The translations under genes and the position numbers were made by a program. A stretch of 49,247 nucleotides of DNA, from NCBI RefSeq assembly GCF_014859505.1, contig NZ_JACUUD010000009.1:1-49247 (forward strand). Reading direction: 5' to 3'. Source of the stretch: Halomonas sp. (GTDB lineage Bacteria > Pseudomonadota > Gammaproteobacteria > Pseudomonadales > Halomonadaceae). Below the pieces are notes generated by a model. That model had not been told where the DNA came from, ran no database searches, and saw only the letters and a list, made by a program, of their open reading frames with translations. This document shows, piece by piece, positions 24,356 through 31,976 of this stretch (position 1 is the first letter of the stretch; every line of letters starts with the position of its first letter).

Positions 24356-25414
24356 ATGCCTGCCGACGCCACCCCCGCTTCCCTGCGGCCCCCGCTGGTC
24401 ATCTACACCGGGGGCACCTTGGGCATGCTGGCAGGCGAGCAGGGCCTCGCCCCCGGCGGCGACATCGAGGCGCGCCTGGCGCGCGCCCTGGCCGCCCTGC
24501 CCGCCCAGCGCCGCGCGGCACTTCCCGACCATGAGGTGCTGGCCTTCCCCGAGCCCATCGACTCCAGCGCCGCCACCCCGCGGGAGTGGCAGCGCCTGGC
24601 CGACGAGATCGCCGAGCGCCATCGCGATCACGCCGGCATCGTCGTGCTGCACGGCACCGATACCCTGGCCTGGACGGCCTCGAGCCTCGCCTATCGGCTG
24701 CAGGGCCTGGACCGCCCGGTGGTGGTGACCGGCGCCATGCAGCCGCTGGAAGCCGAGGGCAGCGACGCCGCCGACAACGTCGAGCTGGCGCTGCGTTTCG
24801 CGGTCATGCCGGCACTTCGGGAGGTGGTCATCGCCTTCGGCGGCATGCTGCTGCGCGGGGTGCGGGCACGAAAGTGGCAGACGCGGGACGCCGACGCCTT
24901 CGTCAGCCCCAACTATCCGCTGCTGGGCGAGCGGGTAGGCCACGACGCCGTGCTCTATCCCGGACGAGGCCTGGCACAGCAACAGCACGGCGCCCCGCGC
25001 TTCGAGCAGCCCGACTATGGCCCCCTGGCGGAGGGCGGGGTGGCGCGCATCGTGCTGTGGCCGGGCATCACCGCCCGCCAGGTGGCGGCCTGGCTCGAGG
25101 AGCCGACGCTCAAGGGAGCCCTGCTGGAGGTATGGGGCGGCGGCAATGTGCCGGAGGATCCCGACCTGCTCGGCGTGCTCGCCGAGGCCAGCGGTCAGGG
25201 CAAGCTGCTGGCGGCGATCAGCCAGTGCCCCCATGGCGGCATCGACATCGGCCACTATGCGGCGGGCCGGGGGCTTCAGGCGGCCGGAGTGCTGTCGGCC
25301 GACGCCATGACCCCGGAGGCGGCACTGACCAAGCTGGTCCACCTGCTGGCCCAGCCGCTGGCGGATGACGAGCGCCGGCGGCGCTTTCTCACCCCGCTGG
25401 TGGGAGAGCGCTGA
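24356..25414 (+). CDS. Asparaginase (type I-like, cytoplasmic)
   Basis: 352 residues, no signal peptide. It hydrolyses L-asparagine to aspartate and ammonia. The first catalytic threonine lies in VIYTGGTLGM (residues 15-24) and the second in VLHGTDTLAWTAS; VVVTGAMQPLEAEGSDAADN is the third conserved block. These match the asparaginase/glutaminase family, and the VIYTGGTLGM form plus lack of a signal peptide fit the type I cytoplasmic enzyme. GGAG lies five bases before the ATG. A glutaminase side activity is possible. Confidence 0.9.
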   Translation: MPADATPASLRPPLVIYTGGTLGMLAGEQGLAPGGDIEARLARALAALPAQRRAALPDHEVLAFPEPIDSSAATPREWQRLADEIAERHRDHAGIVVLHGTDTLAWTASSLAYRLQGLDRPVVVTGAMQPLEAEGSDAADNVELALRFAVMPALREVVIAFGGMLLRGVRARKWQTRDADAFVSPNYPLLGERVGHDAVLYPGRGLAQQQHGAPRFEQPDYGPLAEGGVARIVLWPGITARQVAAWLEEPTLKGALLEVWGGGNVPEDPDLLGVLAEASGQGKLLAAISQCPHGGIDIGHYAAGRGLQAAGVLSADAMTPEAALTKLVHLLAQPLADDERRRRFLTPLVGER

Positions 25415-25503
25415 CGGCTTGGTTCACCAGCGTTGACGCCGGTCATGCAACGGGCGGCGCAAGCCGCTATGGTGGGTATTCCAACACCGCAAGGAGAGCC
25501 GCC

Positions 25504-25740
25504 ATGGAACACCCCGATCATCCCTTCACCGAACTCTTCGAACAGCTGGGACTGGCCTCGGACCCGGAGGCGATCAAGCGCTTCATCGAGCGCAACGGGC
25601 CCATCCCCGAGGACGTCGCCCTGCCCGATGCGGCCTGCTGGAACGAGGGCCAGGCGGAATTTCTGCGTGAAGCCATCGAGGAGGACGCCGACTGGGCCGA
25701 GGTGGTGGACCACCTGAACGCCTCGCTGCGCAAGGCGTAA
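25504..25740 (+). CDS. DUF2789 family protein
   Basis: 78 residues, small and acidic. The pattern HPFTELFEQLGL, IKRFIERNGPIPEDVALPDA, then FLREAIEEDADWAEVVDHLN matches DUF2789, a family of unknown function common in gammaproteobacteria. It has a strong ribosome site (AAGGAGA, six bases before ATG). A long hairpin follows within four bases of the stop. Nothing in the surroundings suggests a role. Confidence 0.88.
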   Translation: MEHPDHPFTELFEQLGLASDPEAIKRFIERNGPIPEDVALPDAACWNEGQAEFLREAIEEDADWAEVVDHLNASLRKA

Positions 25741-25743
25741 CCC

Positions 25744-25781
25744 CCAACGGCCAGGCTAGCTGTTCGCTGCCTGGCCGTTGG
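25744..25781. terminator. 13-bp perfect hairpin between convergent genes
   Basis: CCAACGGCCAGGC (25744-25756) pairs exactly with GCCTGGCCGTTGG (25769-25781) around a 12-base loop. It follows the DUF2789 stop by three bases. Its right arm is the last part of the coding region of the converging VTT-protein gene (codons for ANGQA). There is no T-tract, so it may act by transcript folding rather than as a classical terminator. Confidence 0.65.
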
Positions 25782-26439
25782 CTTCCACCCGGCGCCTGAC
25801 CCAGGCGCCGAGCAGCAATAGCGCAGTGAGCGCCAGCAGCGGCAGCACCACGCTGATACTCATCACCTCGTCGCTCTCCACCGCCTCCAGCGCCCCGTAG
25901 ATGGCGCTGGCGTAGACCGCCCACTTCACCCCGAGGCCGATGATGGCCGCCATCAGGAAGGTGCCCAGGGGCAGTCGCAGCAGCCCCGCGGCATAGTTGA
26001 CCACCGAGTGGGGGAAGCCCGGCAGCACCCGCAGGGCGCACTGGGTCAGGAAATCGCTGCGCCTCTCCAGGCGACGCATGATCTTGCGGGTCAGTCCCTT
26101 CGGGGTCCAGCGATCCCCCACCCGGGCGGAGAGCCAGTAGGCGCCCAGGGCCCCCAGCACGCTGCCCACGATCAGCATGGGTGTCGCGACCAGCGGCGTG
26201 TAGAAGGGAGCGATCAGCCACAGCCCGATGCTGCCGGGCAGGCCGAGGGCCAGGGTCACCGCCATCACCAGGATCACGCTGATGATCACGGCGGGATGGT
26301 GGGAGGCCTCGTCGGCCCAGCGCTGCAGGTCCGCCAGGTCAGGGGAGTGCCAGATCCACAGGTAGAGCGCCATCAGCACGACGCCACCCACCGCCACCAC
26401 CCGCCAGGGCCAGCGGAGCGAACTATCGTTGAACATCAA
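25756..26439 (-). CDS. TVP38/TMEM64 (VTT-domain) membrane protein
   Basis: 227 residues. It has a first helix near residues 14-30, then a VTT/SNARE-associated domain with the PGSIGLWLIAPFYTPLVATP and LGALGAYWLSARVGDRW blocks, the FLTQCALRVLPGFPHSVVNY motif and a terminal helix. These DedA-superfamily proteins are linked in general to lipid flipping; this member's substrate is unknown. The tail is short and hydrophilic. It begins at ATG-ATG 26439; I took the first. Confidence 0.88.
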   Translation of the reverse strand: MMFNDSSLRWPWRVVAVGGVVLMALYLWIWHSPDLADLQRWADEASHHPAVIISVILVMAVTLALGLPGSIGLWLIAPFYTPLVATPMLIVGSVLGALGAYWLSARVGDRWTPKGLTRKIMRRLERRSDFLTQCALRVLPGFPHSVVNYAAGLLRLPLGTFLMAAIIGLGVKWAVYASAIYGALEAVESDEVMSISVVLPLLALTALLLLGAWVRRRVEANGQAANS

Positions 26440-26505
26440 TCATCATCCAGTACGCAATCCCTCATGGTGCCACGCAGGACGCGCCGGACGCCAGCGTGAC
26501 ACGAG

Positions 26506-26538
26506 ATCGTCCCGACCTCGCGAGGAGACCGGGACGAT
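26506..26538. terminator. Nested inverted repeat downstream of the CigR-like gene
   Basis: ATCGTCCCG (26506-26514) pairs with CGGGACGAT (26530-26538), and the interior holds a second palindrome, CCTCGCGAGG (26516-26525). It is 23 bases beyond the stop of the minus-strand CigR-like gene and 66 bases before the start of the VTT gene. With no T-tract on either strand, it could be a weak terminator, a protein-binding operator, or neither. Confidence 0.4.
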
Positions 26539-26561
26539 GTGGCGCTGGCTGATGGACAGCG

Positions 26562-27182
26562 TCAGTAGAGGACGTCGCGAATCACCTGATAGATGATCTC
26601 GTTGGCGGCGTCCACGAGGATGGCATCAGGCCCGACGCGACGCCATTCGTAGCCGTCATAGCGCGGCAGGTAGCCCAGCGCACGATCGTCGAAGCGCTTG
26701 GCGATGCCGGGAGGCAGCGGCTTGCCGCGCTCCAGGTTCATGCGGATGCCCGGCGGCAGGCCGGCACGCTCCTCCTCGCGGACCCAGTCGCGGCGCTCAC
26801 CGAACAGTCGGCGCAGCTCGCGCTCGTCGAGACTCGGTCCGCTGCGATAGCGGTCGTCGCGGCGGTCGCGGTCGCGCCAGGTCTCCCGGTCGCTCTCGCG
26901 CCAGTAGTCGCGGTCACGCTCGCGCCAAGTCTCGCGTTCGCGTGTCTCCTCACGGCCGCTGTCGGCGCCACGCCCGGGATGGCCCTGGCCCTGCTGGCGG
27001 GCCTCCTCGGCCTGCTTCTGCTGGCCCGGCGGCACCTTGCGCTCGCCCTGTCCCTGGCCCTGGGAAGCACCCTGGCCGCGGCCGGGGTGATCGGCGGGCT
27101 GGGCCAGGGCGGGGCCCGCGGCCATCAGCAGCACCAGGCTTGAGGTGGCCAGGGCCAGGCGCAGATCGATTCGCTTGCTCAT
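26562..27182 (-). CDS. CigR/RcnB-like secreted protein with a charged repeat region
   Basis: 206 residues. The signal peptide is MSKRIDLRLALATSSLVLLM, ending near GPALA. It continues with a Gln/Gly-rich segment, then about residues 80-115 made of Arg/Asp/Glu/Trp repeats (ETWRERDRDYWRESDRETWR). The C-terminal domain (AGLPPGIRMNLERGKPLPPG, then YLPRYDGYEWRRVGPDAILV) matches the CigR anti-virulence regulator/RcnB-like family. GGAGG lies five bases before ATG 27182, excluding longer starts. It is probably periplasmic and possibly metal-related like RcnB; its function here is unknown. The DNA for the charged segment is an imperfect repeat. Confidence 0.82.
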   Translation of the reverse strand: MSKRIDLRLALATSSLVLLMAAGPALAQPADHPGRGQGASQGQGQGERKVPPGQQKQAEEARQQGQGHPGRGADSGREETRERETWRERDRDYWRESDRETWRDRDRRDDRYRSGPSLDERELRRLFGERRDWVREEERAGLPPGIRMNLERGKPLPPGIAKRFDDRALGYLPRYDGYEWRRVGPDAILVDAANEIIYQVIRDVLY

Positions 27183-27260
27183 GTGAACCTCCGGTTCCAT
27201 GGGGGTGATGCCTACTAGCCTAGTCCCCAATGATGCAGGCGGTGTGAAAACCTTGTCGGC

Positions 27261-28703
27261 CTATCGCGACAGGTCCCGCATCAGCAGGGCGAACTCGATG
27301 CGCTCAGGCGCAATGGCTTCGCCCGGCACCGGGATACGCACCACATGACCGGAGCCCGGCGCCGCACCCACGGATTCCCCGCGCTTGTTCTCGATATGAT
27401 CGAGTACGAAGCGACGATTGCCGCCGGGCAGCATCAGCTCCATGCCGTCACCCACCTCGAAGCGGTTCTTGACGTCGACCTCGAGCGAGCCGCGGTCCGG
27501 GTCATAGCCGATCACCTCGCCGACGAACTGCTGGTGCACCCCCACCGAGTTGCCCTGCTCGTAGTTCTGGTACTCGTCGTGGACGTGGCGGCGGTAGAAG
27601 CCCTCCGTGTAGCCGCGGTTGGCCAGGTTGTCGAGCTCGTCCATCAGGCGCATGTCGAAGGGGCGGCCGGCCACGGCGTCGTCGATGGCCCGACGGTAGA
27701 CCTGGGCGGTGCGGGCCACGTAGTAGTGGGACTTGGTGCGCCCTTCGATCTTCAGGGAGGTGACGCCCATCTGGGTGAGCTGCGGCACATGCTGCACGGC
27801 GCGCAGGTCCTTGGAATTCATGATGTAGGTGCCGTGCTCGTCCTCGAACACCGGCATCAGCTCGCCGGGGCGGGTGCGATCCTCGATCAGCGCCGAGAGC
27901 TCGTCCTGGCCCTCCACGCCGCCGGCGGTGGCGGTGCTCTCCATGGCCTCGATCACCGACGCGCTGCCGCCGCCGGAGGCGATCAGACCGCCCTGCTGCC
28001 CTCCGCTCTCGGGCGTCCAGACGCCGCTGGCCGCATGGGCGGCCGCCGAGTTGGCCGGCACCAGGTCGCCGGTCTCGTCCCGGGCGGCGGCCACGGTGTT
28101 GTACTTCCAGCGGCAGGCGTTGGTACAGGTGCCCTGGTTAGGGTCGCGATGGTTGAAGTAGCCGGAGAGCAGGCAGCGCCCGGAATAGGCGATGCACAGC
28201 GCGCCGTGGACGAAGGTCTCGATCTCCAGCTCCGGGCACTCGGCGCGGATCTCGCCGATTTCCGCCAGCGACAGCTCCCGCGACAGGATGATGCGGCTGA
28301 TGCCCTGGCGCTGCCAGAAACGAGCCGCGGCCCAGTTGACCACGTTGGACTGCACCGAGAGATGGATGACCTGCTCCGGCCAGCGCTCGCGGACCATCAT
28401 GATCAGGCCCGGGTCGGACATGATCAGCGCGTCGGGGCCGGCCTCGATCACCGGCTCCATGTCGCGCAGGTAGGTCTTCAGCTTGCTGTTGTGGGGCGCG
28501 ATATTGGACGCCACATAGAACTGCTTGCCCCGCTCGTGGGCGTAGGCGATGCCCTTGTGGAGGTTGTCGATCTTGAAGTCGTTGTTGCGCACGCGCAGCG
28601 AGTAGCGCGGCTGGCCGGCATAGACCGCGTCCGCCCCGTAGGCGAAGGCGTAGCGCATGTTCTTGAACGTTCCCGCCGGGGAGAGCAGTTCGGGGGCTTG
28701 CAT
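27261..28703 (-). CDS. trhP: tRNA hydroxylation protein TrhP (U32 family, YegQ)
   Basis: 480 residues. TrhP (formerly YegQ, a U32 peptidase-like protein) is needed for prephenate-dependent 5-hydroxyuridine formation at tRNA position 34. It starts MQAPELLSPAGTFKNMRYAF and has the U32 signature ETFVHGALCIAYSGRCLLS with further conserved cysteines (CTNAC). A segment of about 60 residues after CRWKYNT (about 206-265), rich in Ala, Gly and Ser, makes it longer than the roughly 450-residue E. coli protein. The C-terminal domain (VGVHQQFVGEVIGYDPDRG) is intact. It is divergent from the que operon, another tRNA position-34 modification system. Confidence 0.9.
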   Translation of the reverse strand: MQAPELLSPAGTFKNMRYAFAYGADAVYAGQPRYSLRVRNNDFKIDNLHKGIAYAHERGKQFYVASNIAPHNSKLKTYLRDMEPVIEAGPDALIMSDPGLIMMVRERWPEQVIHLSVQSNVVNWAAARFWQRQGISRIILSRELSLAEIGEIRAECPELEIETFVHGALCIAYSGRCLLSGYFNHRDPNQGTCTNACRWKYNTVAAARDETGDLVPANSAAAHAASGVWTPESGGQQGGLIASGGGSASVIEAMESTATAGGVEGQDELSALIEDRTRPGELMPVFEDEHGTYIMNSKDLRAVQHVPQLTQMGVTSLKIEGRTKSHYYVARTAQVYRRAIDDAVAGRPFDMRLMDELDNLANRGYTEGFYRRHVHDEYQNYEQGNSVGVHQQFVGEVIGYDPDRGSLEVDVKNRFEVGDGMELMLPGGNRRFVLDHIENKRGESVGAAPGSGHVVRIPVPGEAIAPERIEFALLMRDLSR

Positions 28704-28729
28704 GTGAGGTCACCGTTGTCAGGACGATG

Positions 28730-28757
28730 GCACCCCGGGCGCAGGCGCCGCGGGTGC
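28730..28757 (-). other. Hairpin in the trhP leader
   Basis: GCACCC (28730-28735) pairs with GGGTGC (28752-28757) and GGCG (28738-28741) with CGCC (28746-28749) around CAGG, separated by a small internal loop. It ends 26 bases before the trhP ATG, so it would lie in the mRNA leader. Whether it controls translation is unknown. Confidence 0.35.
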
Positions 28758-28801
28758 AGGGGATTGGAAAGGCGCGAAAGTCTAGCAATTGCCGGGGAAT
28801 C

Positions 28802-28830
28802 TGGCCAGAAAGTGACGATTTGCGTACACT
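28802..28830 (+). promoter_or_regulatory. Candidate sigma-70 promoter of the que operon
   Basis: TGGCCA (28802-28807) and TACACT (28825-28830) are separated by 17 bases, with four of six matches in each hexamer. This would start transcription near 28837 and give a leader of about 64 bases before queC. I saw no preQ1 riboswitch fold in that leader. Confidence 0.4.
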
Positions 28831-28900
28831 GCGCACCACCGGACCGGACCCCGGACTGCCGCACCCACGGCCCCACAAATTCTCCGACCAGAGCTGACCC

Positions 28901-29638
28901 ATGACCCTTCCTGCTTCCCCCACGGCGGCCGACCGCACCACCGTGGTGATCTACTCCGGCGGCATGGACTCCTACACCGTACTGCACCGCGCCCTGCGCG
29001 AGGGGTGCGACGTCCACGCCCTCTCCTTCGACTACGGCCAGCGCCACGCCCGTGAGCTCGCGGTGGCCGAGCGCGTCTGCCGCGAGCTCGGCGTGCCCCA
29101 CCAGGTGGTGGACATCCGCGCCATCCACGGCCTGATCGACAACTCGGCGCTCACCGATGCCGGCCGCGTGCTGCCCGAGGGCGACTACGCCGAGGAGAAC
29201 CTCACCGCCACGGTGGTGCCCAACCGCAACATGATCCTGCTGTCGCTGGCCATCGCCAAGGCGGTGAACATCGGCGCCGGCCGGGTCGACTACGGCGCCC
29301 ACGGCGGCGACCACATGCTCTACCCCGACTGCCGACCCGAGTTCGTCGAGGCGATAAACACCGTGGCCGGCATCGCCAACTTCGACCCCGTCGAGATTCA
29401 CGCCCCCTACCTGCGGACCAGCAAGGCCGAGATCCTCGCCGACGGCCTGGCCATGGGGCTCGATTACGGCCAGACCTGGACCTGCTACCGGGGCGAGGCG
29501 CTGGCCTGCGGGCGCTGCGGCAGCTGTCGCGAGCGCCTGGCGGCCTTTGCCGCCAACGGGGCGACCGACCCCCTGAGCTATTCGGAGCGGTCCGAGCCCG
29601 CCGCCGACACCTCACAGAAGCCCGATCAGGAGGCCTGA
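28901..29638 (+). CDS. queC: 7-cyano-7-deazaguanine synthase QueC
   Basis: 245 residues. It converts 7-carboxy-7-deazaguanine to preQ0 with ATP and ammonia, in queuosine biosynthesis. The N-terminal PP-loop is [14 protein letters not shown] (about residues 15-28). [28 protein letters not shown] and [18 protein letters not shown] follow. The C-terminal zinc site is in [21 protein letters not shown], where the four cysteines are visible. The tail after residue 225 is variable. It overlaps queE by one base (TGATG), as first gene of the operon. Confidence 0.95.
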   Translation: MTLPASPTAADRTTVVIYSGGMDSYTVLHRALREGCDVHALSFDYGQRHARELAVAERVCRELGVPHQVVDIRAIHGLIDNSALTDAGRVLPEGDYAEENLTATVVPNRNMILLSLAIAKAVNIGAGRVDYGAHGGDHMLYPDCRPEFVEAINTVAGIANFDPVEIHAPYLRTSKAEILADGLAMGLDYGQTWTCYRGEALACGRCGSCRERLAAFAANGATDPLSYSERSEPAADTSQKPDQEA

Positions 29639-30330
29639 TGTACCACGTCAAGGAGGCCTTCTATACCCTGCAGGGCGAGGGCGGCCAGGCCGGGCGCGCC
29701 AGCGTCTTCTGCCGCTTCACCGGCTGCAACCTCTGGTCCGGCCGGGAGTCGGACCGCGCGAGTGCCGCCTGCACCTTCTGCGATACCGACTTCGTCGGCA
29801 CCGACGGCCAGAACGGCGGGCGCTTCGCGGATGCCGCCGCACTGGCCGCACACCTGACGGCGCTCTGGCCAGAGCAGGACGACCCTGAGGCGAGAGCCGC
29901 CACCCCCTATGTGGTCTTCACCGGGGGCGAGCCCCTGCTGCAGCTCGACGAGGCGCTGATCCAGGCCATGCACGAACAGGGATTCGAGGTCGCCGTGGAG
30001 ACCAACGGCACCCTGCCCGCGCCCGCCGGCATCGACTGGCTCTGCGTCAGCCCCAAGGGCACCACGGCGCTTGCCATCACCGCGGGCAACGAGCTGAAGC
30101 TGGTCTATCCCCAGCCAGAGGCTCCCCCGGCGCGCTTCGCCCGGCTCGACTTCGACCACTTTTTCCTGCAGCCCATGGATACCGCTGCCGGCAGACGCCC
30201 CGCCAGCCCGGCGGACGACGCCATCGCCGCCACCACGACCGACACCATGGCCGCGAGCGTCGCCTACTGCCTCGCCCACCCGCAGTGGCGGCTGTCGCTG
30301 CAGACCCACAAGATCACGGGGATCGACTGA
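29638..30330 (+). CDS. queE: 7-carboxy-7-deazaguanine synthase QueE
   Basis: 230 residues. It is a radical-SAM enzyme that contracts 6-carboxy-tetrahydropterin to 7-carboxy-7-deazaguanine. It begins [20 protein letters not shown] and has the QueE-type cluster motif C30-X14-C45-X2-C48 (from CNLW to CTFCDTDF) instead of the common CX3CX2C. VVFTGGEPLLQLD is the SAM-binding GGE motif, and VAVETNGTLP and CVSPKGTTAL also match. It overlaps queC and the next gene by one base each (TGATG), so the three are translationally coupled. Confidence 0.94.
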   Translation: MYHVKEAFYTLQGEGGQAGRASVFCRFTGCNLWSGRESDRASAACTFCDTDFVGTDGQNGGRFADAAALAAHLTALWPEQDDPEARAATPYVVFTGGEPLLQLDEALIQAMHEQGFEVAVETNGTLPAPAGIDWLCVSPKGTTALAITAGNELKLVYPQPEAPPARFARLDFDHFFLQPMDTAAGRRPASPADDAIAATTTDTMAASVAYCLAHPQWRLSLQTHKITGID

Positions 30331-31175
30331 TGACGCTATTCGTCAACCGCCTGACCCAGCTCGACGTCTCCTGGTGGTGCCCTACCCGGGGCCTGGTCGG
30401 CGCCAGCTGGCAAGTAGATGTGGAACTCGACGGGGAGCTCGGCGAAGACGGCATGCTGTTCGACTTCGGCGAGGTGAAGCCGTGGATCAAGCAGCGCCTG
30501 GATGCCGGTGCCGACCACACCCTGCTGGTGCCCACCCGAGCCCCCGGTCTGGAGCTCCACGACTGCCGCGAGGGGCTCTGCGTGCGCACCACCCTGCCCT
30601 GGACCATGGAGCTGCGCGCGCCGCGCCAGGCGCTGACCCTGCTGCCCTGGCGGGAGATCCGCGCCGAGCGCCTGGCCGACCACCTGGCGGCGGAGCTGAT
30701 GCGCCGGCCGCCGCCGCGGGTCAGCGATATCCGCCTGCGCCTGCGGGAGGAGCAGATCGAGGGGGCGGCCTACACCTACAGCCATGGCCTGCGGCGTCAC
30801 GCCGGCAACTGCCAGCGCATCGCCCATGGCCACCGCTCGGGGCTGCATGTCTGGCAGGGCGGCAAGCGCGTTCCCGAGCTGGAGCGAGAGTGGGCCGACC
30901 GGCTGGCGGATCGCTACCTGGTCGACGAGGCCGATATCGTCACGGACGAAGAGCCGGCCTGGAAGCAGATGCTGACCAGCCGCTATTGCACGACCCAGGG
31001 GCAGTTCTTCCTGCGCCTGCCGATGGAGCGCTGCCAGGTGCTGCCGACGCCGACCACGGTGGAGTGGATCGCCGACTGGCTGGCCCGGCAGATCGCCGGC
31101 GAGACGGGAATCGCCACCCGGGTGCAGGCCTTCGAGGGGATCGACAAGGGCGCCTTTGCCCAGGCCGCACCATGA
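30330..31175 (+). CDS. Tandem QueD-like 6-carboxytetrahydropterin synthase with divided active-site motifs
   Basis: 281 residues, over twice the usual 120 of QueD. Its place fits the queuosine enzyme that makes 6-carboxytetrahydropterin, the QueE substrate. The N-half has the T-fold features GMLFDFGEVKPWIKQRLD (D45-F46) and ADHTLL (D62-H63), but CPTRGLVGASW stands where QueD has C-X3-HGH. The C-half has a zinc-ligand pattern, YTYSHGLRRHAGNCQRIAHG ending in HGH (H152, C161, H167, H169), and PTPTTVEWIADWLARQI with a late AFEG (E269), but no DF or DHH motif. Together the halves make one complete motif set. ATG overlaps the queE stop. I infer that it replaces queD, with the active site shared between the halves; its activity is untested. 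Confidence 0.8.
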   Translation: MTLFVNRLTQLDVSWWCPTRGLVGASWQVDVELDGELGEDGMLFDFGEVKPWIKQRLDAGADHTLLVPTRAPGLELHDCREGLCVRTTLPWTMELRAPRQALTLLPWREIRAERLADHLAAELMRRPPPRVSDIRLRLREEQIEGAAYTYSHGLRRHAGNCQRIAHGHRSGLHVWQGGKRVPELEREWADRLADRYLVDEADIVTDEEPAWKQMLTSRYCTTQGQFFLRLPMERCQVLPTPTTVEWIADWLARQIAGETGIATRVQAFEGIDKGAFAQAAP

Positions 31176-31468
31176 CCGCAGGCATCACGCCCACCAGCGG
31201 CGACCCGGCAAACGACGCGGCCTGCCGCCCGGGATGCGGCGCCTGCTGCATCGCCCCCTCGATCAGCACGCCGATTCCCGGCATGCCCGAGGGCAAGCCG
31301 GCCGGGGTGCGTTGCGTTCAGCTGGATGACGACAACCTCTGCCGGCTGTTCGGCGACCCGCACCGTCCGGCGGTATGCGAGCGTTTCGGCTTCGATGCCG
31401 CGCTATGCGGAGAACGCCGCGAGCAGGCGCTGGAGCGCATCGCCGCACTGGAGATCGCCACCGGATAG
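31172..31468 (+). CDS. YkgJ-family cysteine-cluster protein
   Basis: 98 residues. The pattern CRPGCGACCIAPSISTPIPG, then GKPAGVRCVQLDDDNLCRLF and RPAVCERFGF is that of YkgJ (zinc- or iron-chelating CxxCxxCC) proteins. It has seven cysteines in the conserved arrangement plus one near the end. ATG overlaps the previous stop (ATGA), so it is the fourth coupled gene of the que operon. Its biochemical role is not established; a metal or Fe-S role supporting QueE or the tandem QueD is only a guess from position. Confidence 0.9.
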   Translation: MTAGITPTSGDPANDAACRPGCGACCIAPSISTPIPGMPEGKPAGVRCVQLDDDNLCRLFGDPHRPAVCERFGFDAALCGERREQALERIAALEIATG

Positions 31469-31484
31469 CGGATAGCGAACGACT

Positions 31485-31778
31485 TCAGGCGATCCGACCC
31501 AGGTTCCTGAGGGTCTGCAGCAGGTCGGTTACCCGTTCGGCGGGCTGGTGATACTCCTGCATCAGCGCGCGAAGACGGTCCTCGAAATGATCCTGTCCAG
31601 GCGCCTCGCCCTCCCGGGCAGGCGGCCCGGCGAGGGACGGGGGTACCTCCGACGTATCGGGGCCGACATCGGGGTCATCGAGTTCGCGAAGCGCCTCGGC
31701 AAAGGCATCATCGAGTTCACGGAACTGACGCAGTTTCTCACGCTCGTCCATGGGTTTTCGCTGTGTCTGCTGTTTCAT
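31485..31778 (-). CDS. Short MvaT-like oligomerisation-segment protein, no DNA-binding domain
   Basis: 97 residues, acidic and helical. Residues 65-87 (FEDRLRALMQEYHQPAERV, then TDLL) align without gaps to residues 36-58 of the MvaT encoded 198 bases upstream (FKDRLESLMKEFGKSAADV, then IALL), with 11 of 23 identities. The N-terminal part is a likely coiled coil, then a Pro/Gly linker (about 40-62). There is no counterpart to the MvaT C-terminal YKNP...RGGNQKTLKAW domain. Start is uncertain (31778 or 31751; neither has a strong ribosome site). It could bind MvaT and modulate it, as truncated H-NS relatives do with H-NS. The relationship is based on one short segment and needs structural or profile checking. 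Confidence 0.6.
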   Translation of the reverse strand: MKQQTQRKPMDEREKLRQFRELDDAFAEALRELDDPDVGPDTSEVPPSLAGPPAREGEAPGQDHFEDRLRALMQEYHQPAERVTDLLQTLRNLGRIA

Positions 31779-31918
31779 TCTTGACCGGTCGTTCGTGGGG
31801 ACGGTAATGGGAAGCCCATTGGGAAAAACAACCTGGAACACGCCGGTCCCTGGCAAGGCTAAGTGTGTTGCCAGTATATCGCCATTGCGACCGGGAGCGA
31901 AGTCGGTGAGCCATACGC

Positions 31919-31943
31919 CGACGGCGCCCTCGAGGCGCCGTCG
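31919..31943 (-). terminator. Hairpin downstream of mvaT
   Basis: A perfect 10-bp stem, CGACGGCGCC (31919-31928) with GGCGCCGTCG (31934-31943), has a five-base loop. It begins 33 bases beyond the mvaT stop (minus strand). There is no T-tract, so it may attenuate rather than end transcription into the short MvaT-like gene. Nothing else is evident in the 198 bases between these genes. Confidence 0.5.
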
Positions 31944-31976
31944 TCATACCAGACATCGAACCGCGGGAGCGCTGTC

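Noticed and set aside
28837..28900. preQ1 riboswitch in the queC leader
   Set aside because: No short pseudoknot with an A-rich tail was found; the region is C-rich without the expected loop.
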